From NCBI GenBank assembly GCA_028023455.1, contig JAQFVV010000153.1, forward strand, positions 124,001 to 188,000: a DNA stretch of 64,000 bases, given 5' to 3'. Below the pieces are notes generated by a model. The model was not told the DNA's origin. It saw nothing but the letters and a program-made list of their open reading frames with translations, and did not search any database. Position 1 is the first letter of the stretch; every line of letters starts with the position of its first letter. The translations under genes were made by a program, and so were the position numbers. Positions 24,530 to 38,689 of this stretch are shown here, piece by piece. This DNA comes from Epiperipatus broadwayi (Eukaryota; Onychophora; Udeonychophora; Euonychophora; Peripatidae).

Positions 24530-24639
24530 GATTAGTAGACATGATTTTCAACTTACTATAAATATAGACGATACACATGTTAATATAATATGAAGTGATA
24601 TATTTTTATAGAAATTGACTCCAGTTTACTTTTCATTAT

Positions 24640-24835
24640 TATTACCATTTTCATCCATTATCAGTCTGCTTTGAAATTAAGATCTATTCAAGTTTAATTC
24701 AGTTTTTTCAATTAATAGTTTTTTTTAAAATGACATCACTCTAACAATTTTTTTTATATTATTCATCTATTCACTGATGATCTTTTTCTACATCTTTTTT
24801 CAATCTCTTGGAGACAAGTTTAAAATTTCAGTTGC
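24640..24835 (-). mobile_element. 3' fragment of endonuclease-RT LINE
   Basis: CATCCATTATCAGTCTGCTTTG and, further on, CAATCTCTTGGAGACAAGTTT parallel the minus-strand LINE tail at 60655-60860 (CACTGCAGG, CAATCTCTTGGAATCCAGTTT). A degraded ATTATTATTACC tail lies at the left edge. Heavily mutated. Confidence 0.6.
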
Positions 24836-27800
24836 CTGTTTTAAACTTAAAAGAAAATATTAACAATATTAATAATTAAAAGGATTTTTATTACTATTAT
24901 ATAATTTCCAATTTTCATTAAATAGACGGTAGTGGCTTTGAGAATGGAGAAATATTGTGCAGATAAGTGACATGAAATCAATATAAACTTTTTGAAGTCA
25001 AATGAGTCATACATTCATAAAATTTTGGGCATGATATATGAAAGTTTATAACTTTTTCCTTCTATGTAGTCTAAATGATGCTTTTCTGTTGACATACTTG
25101 TCATGAATAAAAGTCACTATCATTCCATTTTATTAGTGCCATATATAGTTATAAATTTATTTTATATTTTTTTATTATAGCTCTATTTTTGCTCTAATAC
25201 GTATATATATATATATATATATATAATCCCATATCTGAGATTTTGACCTAACAAAGAATGTTTGATAATCATTTGTGTACTTATTAAAAGACAGTAATGC
25301 TCAATGAGTGCGTTCTAGCAATTCAATGTTGGTAAAATTAATTGATATAGAATATATTAAATGAATATACAGCAATAATTAAAGACACCTGAAGAGTGAT
25401 GTCCTAGGACAAATGAAGAGAAAGCAAGGTATCTTACGAGTTATTTACATGTTTTCAATGCCCAAAATTGTATATTTGAGTACAAGAATAATGAGTTGTG
25501 ATTTGAAATATAAATACTTAATTGTATTTTAAATGCATTTTAAATATTTTGATTTTTTTTTTGTTTTTGTTTTAACTATTGGTAGATAAAAATATTTGAT
25601 TGTGAGCAGAAATTAAATTATTCGTTTTTATTTAACTGTTTTTCATTAAAATTAACAAAGATAATACGTTTAATTGCGTTGTATATACTGACAACTAATT
25701 AAAGTTTTTCAAAAATGAAAGTTATAATGTAGAAGTTTTATCAATAAACGGTTAAAAAAAGTGTATTTAATGAAAAATCGTCATTTTAGGTCAAACTCAA
25801 TTATCAATATTTAAAAAATAGAATTAAAAAGAGTTATAACTGTTTTCATAATATATATTACCTCATTCTCTTAGCATTTATAAAGTAGGCGATAAATTAA
25901 CTTTGATGATTTATATTGTAAAGCATCTTTTTATATTTAAGCAGAATTAATTCTTTTAAATTGTATGCGACTGATTTTTTAAAAAATTGCATCTTATAGA
26001 TTTTAAAGAGAGAATTGAAAAATTATATTATTTTGTACTAATATTTTGGAATTTTTTTTAAGTATTCCTTTTATTATTTGTCAATTATATCTGATGCTAA
26101 CAGAGCATTATTTACATATTGCTAGAAAATTATAAATTACACTTTTGTATATATAACTATAATTTTAGTAAAGTTTTTGTTACAATTAGATCATATTATC
26201 AATAATGCCAGGAAAGAATCCAAAGATTTTCTTAGCTATATCCGTCAATAAATGTTTTATCTAACAAGCATGATAATATTTTACTTTGTAAGTGCAAAAA
26301 TATCACCTCAAACATCCCACAGTATAACGATCATGTGATACACAACAATTTAGACCTTTTTATTATTCTATAACAAATGCCTTGATGTAATGATAGATGT
26401 TTAAAGTGCTTTTTGTTTTGTTTCCTGAATCTACTAATATTTTGCTTTGGAATGGCTATTCTTCATATTTGATGAGTTTTAATTTATTTGCCTTAATCAT
26501 TTTGAGTAGAGTAATTTTTATGATAAGCAGCATATGTAAAACAGAAAAAAAAGAGATAAAAAAGGTAAATATTGGATCAATAATATTAAAAAAATGGATG
26601 AAATATACAGATTTGGATTTTTTTATGAATATATTGCATAAAAGATTCTATTGATTTCTTTTTATTCTTTGATTTTTTTTTCTTCATAAAATATATTTAT
26701 ATGTAAGTTTAGTTGATATATCTAAATACTAATGTTATGGTAATTAAACATTTATTAATTAAATTTTTAATAAATTATAAAATTCTAAATAAAGTCTAAA
26801 ATTTTTTCTTGCTCCTTATTTAAAATCTAAAAATATATATTATTAAACTTTTTGTCTTTTTATTTTTACTTTTTAAAGAGAACCAAAAGTATTTTTTAAT
26901 AATTATCTTTATACTAACAAAAAATTATTTTGATTTTAGTGAATAAATACGTCTTGTACTAAGTATTCTTTCAAGATATAGGTAAAGTCATCTAAAACTT
27001 TTATCTGTAAATATAAATAATTTTAAAAGTAGAACTTTTTACATTATTTGATTTTTTTTTCCCAAAGAGAAAAATATAATATGAAATGCATACAACTTCC
27101 TTTGAAGTAAACGAAGTGGAGAGCAGTTTATAGAGAATTAAATAATCACATATCTAATTATGTTTCTATGAATGAGTGTATATACTATGAATATATTATT
27201 TATTTACAATAGTTAGTCCCAAGTGAGAGAATGTATATAATAGTATTAAATTAATTCAATAAAAAAATTATAATAAACAAAGCTATTATCTAAAGTTCCA
27301 AATATATGCAAGAAAAAAATAAAACATATATGAATATAGGAATTTCATTGCAATTGCATAAAATTTTAGCTACATTTCATTTTTTTTATATAAAAAACTA
27401 TTTTCTTTAATTTTCACCAGTATTTTAATAGGTAAGCTTTTAATTAGTCTTAGATTGCATAGCAAGGAAATATCCCAGACTAATGTTTATTTTAGGCATT
27501 TGATTTAAAATCATTTATACAAAAAATTTCTGTCGATCATAAATAATAATCACCTTTTATGTTTAAAAATATTTGAATATATGTATATTATATTCCTAAA
27601 AATACTATGTTCATCTCATGCAAATTATTAAAACAATTTTTTAAGATTTCAATATAGATCATTAAACTGTTAAAGTCATATCCATCTAAAAAATAATTCT
27701 GAATTATATTTTGTAACAGTAACACTTAAAACTTTAACCAACATAATAAATATTTATGATAATTACAGAAACTTTGAAGTACTTTCAATTATTTTCCTAA

Positions 27801-29474
27801 TAACATTCCAAATAATTTTAAAAAAATTCTGAGATTTTTTATTGTTTTATATATTATATTTATAATTATTAATTTATAAAAGATGTTTTATTTCATCTGC
27901 ATTTATATAATTTTGTTAGATGCATTTTTTTTTTCTAATAAATAAGTGTTAATATATATAAATACCTGACAAAGATTTGTAATAATATCTACATGAAATA
28001 TTATTACTCTTGTTTTTCCATACATAATTTTGAGACTGTTATTTCATCTTCATATATGTATATTACCTGTGAAATAAAACAAGTTATTAAAAAATAGTAG
28101 CTTTAGTTGAATTTTTTTATTAAATATTATTTTTATATGATTTAAAATAAATGTTAACTACTCTTAAGACTAATATTTTAATGTATTATTATAAATAATA
28201 TTTCATTTTTTGATTTAAGTTAATACAATTAAGTTACTTTAAATTATAAATATGTATTCTGACATGCTGTTATAAGAAAAGCTATAATTGCATGAAAATT
28301 ATTACCGAAGCTAAATACTTTTGGGGGTGTTAAATGTCCTTGTAATAATATAATTTTTATATTCCAACTTTTAATAAATTGTTATTAGTTATATAAAAAT
28401 TAGTATAAAGTGTGTAAAAAGGCATAAATTACTATTTAACAAATATATCTAACAGAATAGTAACAATTTCTTAAATTAACAAATGAAAATATTTATTAAA
28501 ATATTTGTATTTTTAACATAGTTTTATATAAAAATTTAATAAAATTGAATAAGTTGCTTAATGTGTTGCTAATTTTCTTCTATTGTTTTATTTTATTTCA
28601 CAAGTGATATATATAATAAGATACTTCTCAATACAAAAAAGTCTAAATTTTAGGTAATAATATAAAATTAAGTATTTCAGTGAAATAAATATAAAATTAA
28701 TTATAAGGAAGAAAAAAACTATGTAACAACATTAATTAATAATACTTAAAAAAAAAAAAACAGAAAATATAAAATTAAAATTTATTCATACACATATAGC
28801 TAGTCAAACAAAATGTCATGGGAGACATGATTTAATTCATAGATGAACTTTCTAGTTAAATTTTTAATCATCTAATAGCAAGTTCTTTCTATTTAAAAAT
28901 CATTCAAAAAATATTTTCTCTATCTAAATTTTTAGTGTTTCCATTTATTTAACTTTTTAAAAGCATTCTATATTTTAAATGCTTATTGATATGCCTTATT
29001 GTCTCTTATATTTTCATAGTACTTGGTTTTTTGTTATGTATTCTCAAAACCTTAGTCTATATTTTATTATTGAAAGATCTTTTATCCTTCACCAATACCA
29101 TAATTTCAAAAACTGGAATTCTATGTTTTAATTTTTTTAGGCTTGGTCTCTCACACCCATGATTATTATTATTTATATATAATCATCAATAAAACAAGTC
29201 ATATATTCCATGACCTTGCTCTCTTTATTATATATATGGGAAGCAACTAAAGTATTTTAAGATTCCATTTATAGGCTGCATTTTGAAATAATGTCACAAA
29301 GTCACCAAGCTAATATTCTAATTAATTATTGACAAGTAAAATGAGATATAGATAAATATAATTATGCTTTTGGAAGTTTTCAATTTTTTATGAGTTCTGC
29401 CTGTTCTAAAAAAAGTCAATTATCCAAGATTTTAATAGGCTTATAAATATAAATAATAACAATCAACCCTTAAT

Positions 29475-29681
29475 CTATCAACAATCTCAGCCTGTAGTTG
29501 AGGCAACCTTCATTAATACTATCTTTATCCATGATTTGATTATGTTTGCATAGATACTAAAGACACCTTGGTCAAGTTGCAATCATTCGTGACTATATAA
29601 ACATATCACACTATACATAAAGGTAGTATGATGTTTATTGTTAAGGGAGTAGCATTGACTAGAGGTTGAGATTGTTGATAG
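29475..29681. mobile_element. MITE with inverted repeats (207 bp)
   Basis: CTATCAACAATCTCAGCCTG at the left end is mirrored by AGAGGTTGAGATTGTTGATAG at the right end. Weaker similarity extends the arms to about 75 bp. There is no coding capacity. Target-site duplication is unclear. Confidence 0.75.
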
Positions 29682-31111
29682 CTATTATGTTCTAAACATC
29701 ATATTTCTATTCTTAATTTAGAAAAAACAGTTTATGCATAAATAGATAGATGAATAGATAATTTCTCATTATTTATATTAAAGTATAAAAGATTTTAATC
29801 ACATAAATATTTATGGTATTTATTTTAATTACTTTAAGTTGTACATAATTTAAGTTTATTTTTATTTGTTAAATTTCCTTTTTTTATATAAATTACTTCT
29901 ATTTATTTTTCTGTGTTCTCTGTATTTTATTTCGACTTTTCAATTGGTAACTGAAATAAAAGCTTGGTGATCATAATTTGTGATTTTATATATGCAAGCA
30001 TTGAGTAATCAATAAACAATTGTTGAAAAATTAAAAAAAAATGATATGTTTTATTTCTAACTATTCATCTTTCTTTGGTATGAAACACCGATTATTTTTC
30101 ATTTTGCAACCATTGATTATTTATATGAAAAGAGTTGAAAAGATATCACAAATCTTATCCAGATTATATAATAGCTTAGAAATTAATTGCTGATTATAAT
30201 AGAAATCTTTGTAAAACATTATTTTCTATCTCTCTTTAGAAGGTATAATAAATGTTCTAACATTTCAAACCTACATGCATTGGAAAAAAAATTCAACCTA
30301 ACTAGATTTTTTCCATTAGGGTAAACCAACATAATTTTGCAAAGTCATATATATCAGTGTCATGTTTTTTTAACTAAAATGTATTTACAACAATTTTCTT
30401 TGTAATATACATAAAATAAATATGAAACAATAATAAATGACATTTGGAATGTTTGGTCTAATTCTGGTTCAATAAAAATATATATTAGCAACAATTAATA
30501 TTTTTTCAAATATTTACATTTTATAGGTTTGAAATAAGAAAGTGATAACTATTGTTTATAGAAATGCATAAGTTGAAAGAAATGAACGATTAATAAAAAA
30601 GAAAATTGTGGATTTGATTTTATATAAATTTATATCTCAGATTAAAAAAGTATAACTAGCACAATAAAAAAATAATTATCATATTTATTTAAAGGTGATT
30701 ATTGTAAGAAAGCACTTGTTAAAAAAAAGGAACTTATAAGATAAATTTATGTAGATCTATATAAATACATAAATTAGTATTTTAAGGGTGATTAAATTTT
30801 ACACATTTATAATCTTGTATAATTTTTTAACAATGATTAAACTATGAATCATTACTTTTAAAGATATTTAAAGGTTTTTGATGTTTCATCTTGCATAAAA
30901 TTAAAATATTTGATGGAAATTATGTATTAAAAACAAATGATTTTTTTATTCTCTTTGTAAGTTAATCATTGTAAAAATATGTAAATATTTTGTATATATT
31001 ATGATATATTTTTTTTAGAAATAATAAACTAAATAATCTATCAATGTGAAAAGTTCTACTAATTTATTTCTAAATTTTGAATATAAAAATATATTGATTT
31101 GATGACATTAC

Positions 31112-31370
31112 CTAATGAATGCAGAAATCTTTTGCACTAGTGAGATATGAAATGGTGATCTTTTTCCTAGCAGCTTGGAAGCACAGATGACCACCATTGC
31201 AGAAAGTGCGCTCATTATACGCAGGTATCTGGTACATTACTGCCCTCTGTAGATGTAGCAGGGACATAATCCCAGGGTTTATTCTACAACCTTTAGGGAT
31301 GTAGCTCACATGATCTGAACTATTAGCTATGTAGGGAGCAATTTCTTTCGACAAATTTGTTTTTCTACAC
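31112..31370. other. Unassigned GC-richer island
   Basis: This block of about 260 bp stands out from the surrounding AT-rich intron. A minus-strand reading frame without stops covers 31112-31354 but starts at TTG, lacks a usable acceptor that keeps it open, and has no recognised motif. An acceptor-like AATGCAG and a donor-like GCAGGTATCT exist on the plus strand, but that frame meets a stop. It also contains TGCCCTCT (31241-31248). It could be an old repeat or a conserved non-coding element. Confidence 0.4.
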
Positions 31371-32685
31371 TCTAATGGTCAGTTCTGTAGTAAATAAAAT
31401 GTTAATGCCATCAGGTATATCTTCGTCTTAGTTTTAAACAGCGTTTTTTTATATATAATTTAAGATTTCCCCTTCCAAGACTAATATAGAATAAACCCTG
31501 TCAAATGAGACCACTTGTGGATGTCACTCATTTTAGATACTTTGAGTTCAAAATTAACAGCAGTTAAATATATAATAACTGAAGCATAATTTTAATTGCT
31601 TTTTAACTTCATAAACATGACTATTTAATTCAAAAAGGCAATATTTTATATATATATGTATAAAAATAAATTTGTTAAACTTTATAATATTTAAAATGAA
31701 TTGTAAAAGATAAAATTACCTGTAATATGAATAACTTCAATATAATCAATTATAAAAATGTTTACATGTTACATGTAAATGACTTATGTTCAACTTTTGG
31801 CAAAGCCTGTTAATAGTGTAGTCTAAATGTAAGTTTAAAACAAAAGAAAAAGTTTAATAAATTAGTTTTACTGAAAAATTAATTTGTTTATCATATCGAA
31901 TACTAATACACATTGTGCACATAAATAAAACTCATTAATTTTAATCAAAAGTTTCTAATAATTATTGTATATAGAAGCATATGTATATCAATCCTTTTTT
32001 TTTTTTTTTTGCAAAACAAAATGTCATTTTGCTTTAAATTTAAATCATACAATTTTTTTTTTTTTTTGCATTGTTTTACTTAAATTTTTTTATAAAATAT
32101 TGTTATAGGTGCAATTAATATATTTTTAATAATAAGTTATTTTTAAAAACACTTTTGTTAATTATAAATTAATGCAGTAGTCTTTTCTCCATAACTTAAA
32201 CTTTTTTCTCATCTAAGTGCTCAGTCATAAACGTTGTAACTTTTACATTTGCAACATTAACAATTTTAACTTTTTTTAAATAAAAATATTAATATTGATC
32301 TACTTTTAAATATCATTTGCAATAATTCATTTTCTAAGAAATCATTTTTTGATTTTTAATTTATTTATATATATATATAGTTGTATTAAATATTTTCATG
32401 AAAATTCTTGGAGTTTTCTGATTAAAAATTATATATAAAATGTTGATGTATAATTTTTTAATATAAATTTGTAAATATATTCCTAAATTTAATAGATATG
32501 TGCAGGAAATATTTTTTTCTCTCAATTTTTAAATTTTTGTATTTTTTTAATGATATACAAACTTAAAACATTGTAATTGACATGGCCAGATATTTGATTA
32601 AATAACAATTTATCCATATTATTTCTTTGAAGTCTTGTAAACTCTCCAGAAAGATATCTTTATTTTAAAATATTTCATTTGAGGA

Positions 32686-32788
<103 letters not shown>

Positions 32789-33463
32789 GAATTTATCAAA
32801 GATAATTAAATTTTGACATAATCAAAACAGTATGATCATCTGTATGAAGAGCTCCATTTCATTTTAAATCCTGACTGCAATCAAGTAAATAAATTATAAA
32901 TTTTGCTATAAAATATTTTTACATAATTTTTAAAACAAAAGCCTAGTGATGTCTAACTTGTGTTAGCTTTAAATAATAGATGTGGATTTCTAATGTTTAT
33001 TTTTTGAAGCATATTTTAAAAAATATTTAACAGTGCTCTGAATTATATATCTGAAGACTTCACATATTTTCTTATTGGAGCTATCTAATAATAAAACACT
33101 TTGCATATATGTAACTGAAGACTTATATTTGTTGAATATATCATCCAGCCTCAAAAATTTAAATATTTTACTTTAACAAAAAGTCAAATATATTTAAAAC
33201 AGTATAATTAATTAACCATAGATAAAGTTCTACTACAATTATTTAAAACATCTGGAGAAATGATTTGTACTTTTTTATAAATATGATGATGTGCTAATCA
33301 AATGTTTGTTTTGAATTTTTTATAATTTAAATGTCTATACCCTATGTTTTATCACATCTTGAATATTTTTACAAACATATTTTATGTGAATTAACAAAAA
33401 TATCTGAACAATTTAAATCTTTAATAAATATAATAGATCAATAGTCAAAATAAGAGTCATAGA

Positions 33464-33662
33464 TCACATGACCCTATTCTCTTAAGCTTGTAAGTTATAA
33501 ACAATGAGGACTACCAATTCCTCAACAAGCTTTATGATAAATGCTTAGCCAGAACCAGCACTTAAAATATCTCTGTCGGGAACCTCCCCCCAAACCCCTG
33601 ACCATGGTTTCGTTCTTTGGCACTCCTCAGAGAGGTGCCAGGGTAGGTTCAGACACTAGATC
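33464..33662 (+). repeat. Diverged member of the 40.4-kb repeat family
   Basis: It shares CATGACC, an ACCAATTCCTCAACAAGCTTT-like block, GACCATGGTTT and CAGACACTAGATC with 40442-40700. The segment CACTCCTCAGAGAGGTGCC is a small palindrome. The open frame over it is incidental. Confidence 0.5.
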
Positions 33663-34370
33663 AATGTTTGTATTACTATTAATCATAATATTCCAATATA
33701 ATATTTTGAGAATAGTTACACAGAATCATTCCAGTGTGCATATTACACTTATAATTCATTTTAGTTAGCAAATTTGAATGCAACTAAATAAAATGTGAAT
33801 TGAGTAAATATTTAAAATTGATGAATTTATTTTTATTCTGCAATAAGTTTTGGAACTGTACGTCTATACTATACAATGGATAATAACCATAGTGCTAGCA
33901 TATTACTATTTAATTTGCAAAGAGATTTAAAAAACTTCATATTTTAAATACACTAACTTCAAGTTAATTGATGTGATTTCTCATGATAAGACTGAATTAA
34001 TTTAATTTTGACAAACTTACTACTATAATGTATAATAAAACTGGAGATATTTTAATTTAGTAATTAATAAATTAATAAAGATCTAAAAATTCCTTGAAGA
34101 TTATACTATAATGATAAAATTAAGATATTAGAATAAATTGCATTAAGATGATGCAGGCAGTAGTAAATTATCATAGCATTTGGTCATAGTATGTTATTAC
34201 CTAATTGCTCTATCTGCCTGCAGTTAGAAAACATGCTATATATTTGTCACAGCAAATATTTGCAGTTTTAATTTTAATTAACTCTACTAATATCAACTAT
34301 AATAAATAATTGAATGTTTTATTGTTCATGAGTTTATAAGAAGTTCAAGTAACAATAATAATAACTAGAG

Positions 34371-34390
34371 TCAAGATCCATGGATCTTGA
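34371..34390. repeat. Perfect 20-bp palindrome
   Basis: TCAAGATCCATGGATCTTGA is its own reverse complement. The surrounding sequence shows no further symmetry. Confidence 0.9.
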
Positions 34391-35357
34391 ATTTCAGAAT
34401 CTATCAATTTGTCTCTGCAATAATTAAACTAGATAAAGAAATATTTCATGTTATGCACCCTAAAAACACATTATTATCTAATGTATGTCATTATTGATGG
34501 ATATTCATACATTAATACTGTAGTTTTATGCAGTGAATTTAGCTATGGCGACAAATTAAAAGTAATAATTAAAACATTTGCACATGCTATAACAATAATA
34601 ATGATAATAATAATGATGATGATAATAATAGGGGGGAGGTTTGATGATGTTAACTAAGATTTTATTTTTTTCCAAAAATAATAAATATTTTATAAATAGT
34701 CTTTTAATTAGATAGTCATGTTTTTCAAGTCGTATTTTGAACATGTAAGCAATTTTTGTCATAATTATTTAACCAATGTTTCAGACTGCTTAATTATTGA
34801 TTTTTGTTAAATAGCAATTTAATTTCACTAAACGTACTAACTGCAAATGAGATTATGCGTGATTTAATTTATAATTATGTCTCCTTTTTTAAGTTTTTAA
34901 AAACTGAAAATATTACTTTTGCAAAGTTAATCAGGAACACGATTACTTTTATTACATTATTAATATTTGCATGAATTAAAAATAAATTTCATTTTATATA
35001 TTTTTAATGTTTTAATTCTGCTTTATATATACACACATACATCTTGTACATCGACAAACGCACATGCATCACTAAATTTTGGTCTCATCACTAAGATTTT
35101 AGTAACTTATTAAAATGTAATTGATTTTGTTTTCTTTACCTAGTTATTTAAATAATTCTTCAATATTTTCTTTATTCTTTTTTTTTTTAGGCTACTACAA
35201 TATATTTTATATTTATTCTTTACTAAAAAAAAAAGATAAATTAAGACAGGCAGTTAATAGAATCTCAAACAATTTCCATAATTAATTTTGTTTTATAGAC
35301 TATATCTGCTGCTAATTTAGATCTCAGATTTTTTTTAGTTAAGACTTTCATTTTCTT

Positions 35358-35579
35358 TTATTGCAATATTTTTGCAATAAACTTTTCTAGTCCCTTCTTT
35401 AAGCGACTAGATATAGCCGTTGACATTTTCACTGTTGTCCGCTTAGTGTTAAGGCGTTTGATATTGAGTTGGCTGTGATGTTTGTGCTTGTTAATATATT
35501 TTTGGTGTAGTTCTGTAGAGTAGTCTATTTGAATGTTTACACTTTTGATACAGTCCGACAAGGCATCATGAAGAAGTAG
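35358..35579 (-). CDS. Candidate terminal exon of an unknown minus-strand gene
   Basis: On the minus strand a T-rich tract followed by CCTACCTGCCAG looks like a strong 3' splice site, placing an exon start at 35579. From there 73 codons are open to a TAA at 35358. The peptide includes HDALSDCIKSVNIQIDYSTE and ends MSTAISSRLKKGLEKFIAK plus a short tail; it is basic. AATAAA (complement of 35357-35362) overlaps the stop codon and could serve as a poly(A) signal. Base composition is richer in GC than the flanks. No family was recognised. It lies inside the phosphatase intron on the opposite strand. It could also be an old pseudogene or a chance open frame. Confidence 0.35.
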   Translation of the reverse strand, partial: LLLHDALSDCIKSVNIQIDYSTELHQKYINKHKHHSQLNIKRLNTKRTTVKMSTAISSRLKKGLEKFIAKILQ

Positions 35580-36049
35580 CTGGCAGGTAGGATATTGAAA
35601 AAAAAAAGTATATTTTTGCAACAGATACTATTGATGGTTACATTCTATATCTTAAAAATTGTTACTTACGTTTATAAAAATACACTAAAAATGTATGTGT
35701 GTATATATTATGTATACACAAATATACATAAACACAAAAAAAATTTTAAACAATATAACTAAAAAGTATAGTCAGCACGATATTATTTCGCACTTGTGTA
35801 TATCATTTTTCAATTACTTTTCTTTTTTATTCTAAAATTTTGATTCTTAGCACATAGAAATATACCTACATATATAATTCCATTAAGGTCGTACTATATA
35901 ACTTTAATAGTTATTAACTTTATTATCCATTAAATTTCAACATATTAGCAAATACGTAGAGACAGGTAATATTTAATAAATTTACCATTTTTTAATTACT
36001 CATTTCAGGTTATATTTTTTCTCCTTACATAGAATGAACTTGATTTGTT

Positions 36050-36190
36050 AAAAATAGGATAGAGGGCAGGTACATTTAAGGGTGTGTCCTAATACACCTG
36101 CTGTCTCAGGGGGGAGGAAAGGATAACAGCTACATACTTTTTAGCCCGTGCATTTCCTCTAGCACATGCGGCAAATTTGCAAGTAAAATT
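36050..36190. other. Unassigned GC-richer island
   Basis: A short block beginning AGAGGGCAGG with a GGGGGGAGGAA run stands out from AT-rich intron. All frames contain stops. No repeat partner was found in the window. Confidence 0.35.
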
Positions 36191-38043
36191 ATGAACAATC
36201 AATACAAGAAAGTCATTAGGATAAGATTATTCATTATAGGGACTCAGTTAACAAAGATGTATCAGTTTATAGGATAATATTATATTTTTATTAAATATAT
36301 AAATTAATTACTGTTAATGCAAAATAATATTTATATTCAAATATTTTTTAAGAAACAGTAACATTTAACATTTTAAAAGCTTCACATAAAAATTAATATT
36401 TAATTGTTATAAACATTATATTTAAAACAAGATAAAATTATTTTTGTTATTATAAAAATAATAACACTTACTGAGAATGTTGCTTCTAGAATAGTGGCTT
36501 TATTATTCATTTTTGATTTTTCGTTCTTTTAAATAAAGCTTTAATTATATAACAAGGAAATTAACATTAGATATGCTTTTACTTATTTATTTTACTCTAT
36601 TAACATCCTGCTTTATCTTTTAATCCTCCGCTGCACATCTTAACTATTTACATTCATGCATTTGCCCAATCTTACTTCTCCTGCACTTATGTTTAAATAT
36701 CCTTTACACTTACCCAGCTGCAATCTTTCAATTAATTAGTAGATTTTTTCCTTTCATTTAGGATTATCATTAAATCATTTCAACAATTCATTTTTTATTT
36801 CCAAAAAGGAATCAACCAAGAAAAAACAAACAGAAAAGAACATATATACATTTATAAGGATTTTAAAACGCAATATAAGAGAACAACACAACATTGTTAC
36901 AAAGGATCATTAAATACACATGAGACACAGTGGTTAAATATATCAACAGTATACATCATTATGGAAAACTGACTAAAGCATAACTATAATGGGATATAGC
37001 TATAATGGAATTAAAACAGCGGAATGTAAAAAAAAGAATAAAATCTAAGACGAGACAAAAACTTAATCTGGATTGATCTTAAGATTTCTCTTAACAAAGT
37101 CAGTTCATCTTTGGAATTGGATTTATGTCTGCAGTTAAAATATATTTGAATATATATAAGAACAAACTAATTTTTTGTTGTATAACTTGAAATATTTAAG
37201 TCAATAAAATTTAAATTAATACATTTCTATTATTTAAAATCAAGATTGTTGAGTGAAAAATTACAATTGGAAGTTGAGAATTGTTTAATTTGGTTTAAAA
37301 AAAATCCAATATGTTTGGCTGGATAATGTTTATTCGTCAAAACTCCGTTTTAATATTATTTTAAAAAATTAAGTACACATTGATAATGGATTTGTTTTGT
37401 GTTTTTTTTTTTTTTACATTTCTTTTTAAAGAAAATTCAACATAATTATAAATTTATAAGTACTTTCAAAATTTGTACTGGTTAGAGTTTTTAACCTATT
37501 AGTCATATTTATTGTTTCTATATTTTCAAAAATATAAATTACAAGCCTGTTGTATACTTTACTGAAATGACCAACCATTGTACTTGATGTAAGCTATAGT
37601 CCCAAAAGTGATTTTTTTCTATATCTAAGAACAAACAGAGTACAGTTGCAGGATGACATCACATAACATTTTTCATTGTCAAACACTTCAGGATTTGCAT
37701 AAGCCAGTTTTAGTTAGTGAATGCCTATAGTCTATTTTATTAAAGCAATTTTTTTTTAAAAAAATTCCACCTACAATATAATCACAATAATTATGCACAC
37801 AAGTGGAAAATAATTTAATTCTTACATTGTAGAAGAAATTCATGACATCCATGTGATGAGAAATTTACTTTTGATGACATTTACATTGAATGCTATTTCT
37901 ACACTTTTACCACTGCACCGTTGAAGCTCACAACAAATTAAGGACATTGATCAATCTGCACCCTTTACAAGTAAAAAAAAAAAAAGAAAAACATAATATG
38001 TTTTTATTTTCAATTTGAATAATATAAATGCTTCTTTATTTAG

Positions 38044-38201
38044 GCTGATGATCCTCCAAGAACAGTACGCCAATTTCAACTGCTTGGATGGAATAACCGG
38101 CACGCTTTACCACCTTCCAAATCAGCTCTGTTCTTACTAATGGATTTAGTAGAACGATGGCAGCAGAAAAATACCAGTGGACCAATCACAGTGCACTGCA
38201 T
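38044..38201 (+). CDS. Receptor-type protein tyrosine phosphatase, D2 pseudo-active-site exon (partial gene)
   Basis: This internal exon is 158 bp, phase 0 at the start, and ends with two bases of a codon before the GTAAGT donor. Translation includes RTVRQFQLLGWNNRHALPPS, then LMDLVERWQQKNTSGPITVH and CM. GWNN occupies the place of the general-acid WPD loop, so the catalytic Asp is absent. HC followed by Met replaces the HCSAG start of the P-loop; the Cys itself is kept. This is what is expected of a catalytically silent D2 domain, which in the family regulates or scaffolds the active D1 domain. LGW, PPSK and VERWQ resemble vertebrate PTPRK/M/T/U D2. The next exon, completing the P-loop, was not recognised in the remaining 25.8 kb. 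Confidence 0.9.
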
Positions 38202-38385
38202 GTAAGTTTGTACATGTGTGTGTGTGTAAATAATTAATAATTATAACTCAGATTATATTGTACCTTACAAGGAATTCTGTAACATAAACTATTAAAAGAC
38301 AGAGTGATACCATCTGTCATTTATGTTTAATTTATTTATGCAATTTTAAAGGGAAAAAAGGATTTGTTATATATATGTAATAAAT

Positions 38386-38489
38386 GATATAGAATCACAA
38401 TATATATATATATAATTTAGCCATGTATATATTTGATGATATAGAATCACAATATATATATATATAATTTAGCCATGTATATATTTGAT
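38386..38489. repeat. Tandem duplication, two 52-bp units
   Basis: GATATAGAATCACAA, a TA tract and AATTTAGCCATGTATATATT occur twice with a period of 52 bp (starts at 38386 and 38438) with essentially no differences. A recent duplication just inside the intron after the second exon. Confidence 0.9.
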
Positions 38490-38689
38490 TTTATTATTAT
38501 AGTGGCATTTTGGGTGGATAACAACTATCATCTTTCAAGTAAGGATCATTCAAGAATATTGCACAAATTCCTGATGATTTTTGCAACTTTCTTGAATATC
38601 TTCTACTATCTGTACAATGATATATATATATATATATACACTTTAAATTATATTTCACTTAATGTTTTCACCACTATATGATGTAAATA

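Noticed and set aside
31112-31354. Minus-strand open frame of 80 codons in a GC-richer island
   Set aside because: It starts at TTG. The nearest acceptor on that strand leads to immediate stops in all frames, and no family was recognised. Kept only as an unassigned island.
36050-36190. Possible exon in the phosphatase intron
   Set aside because: All six frames contain stops within the block and no acceptor/donor pair frames an open segment.
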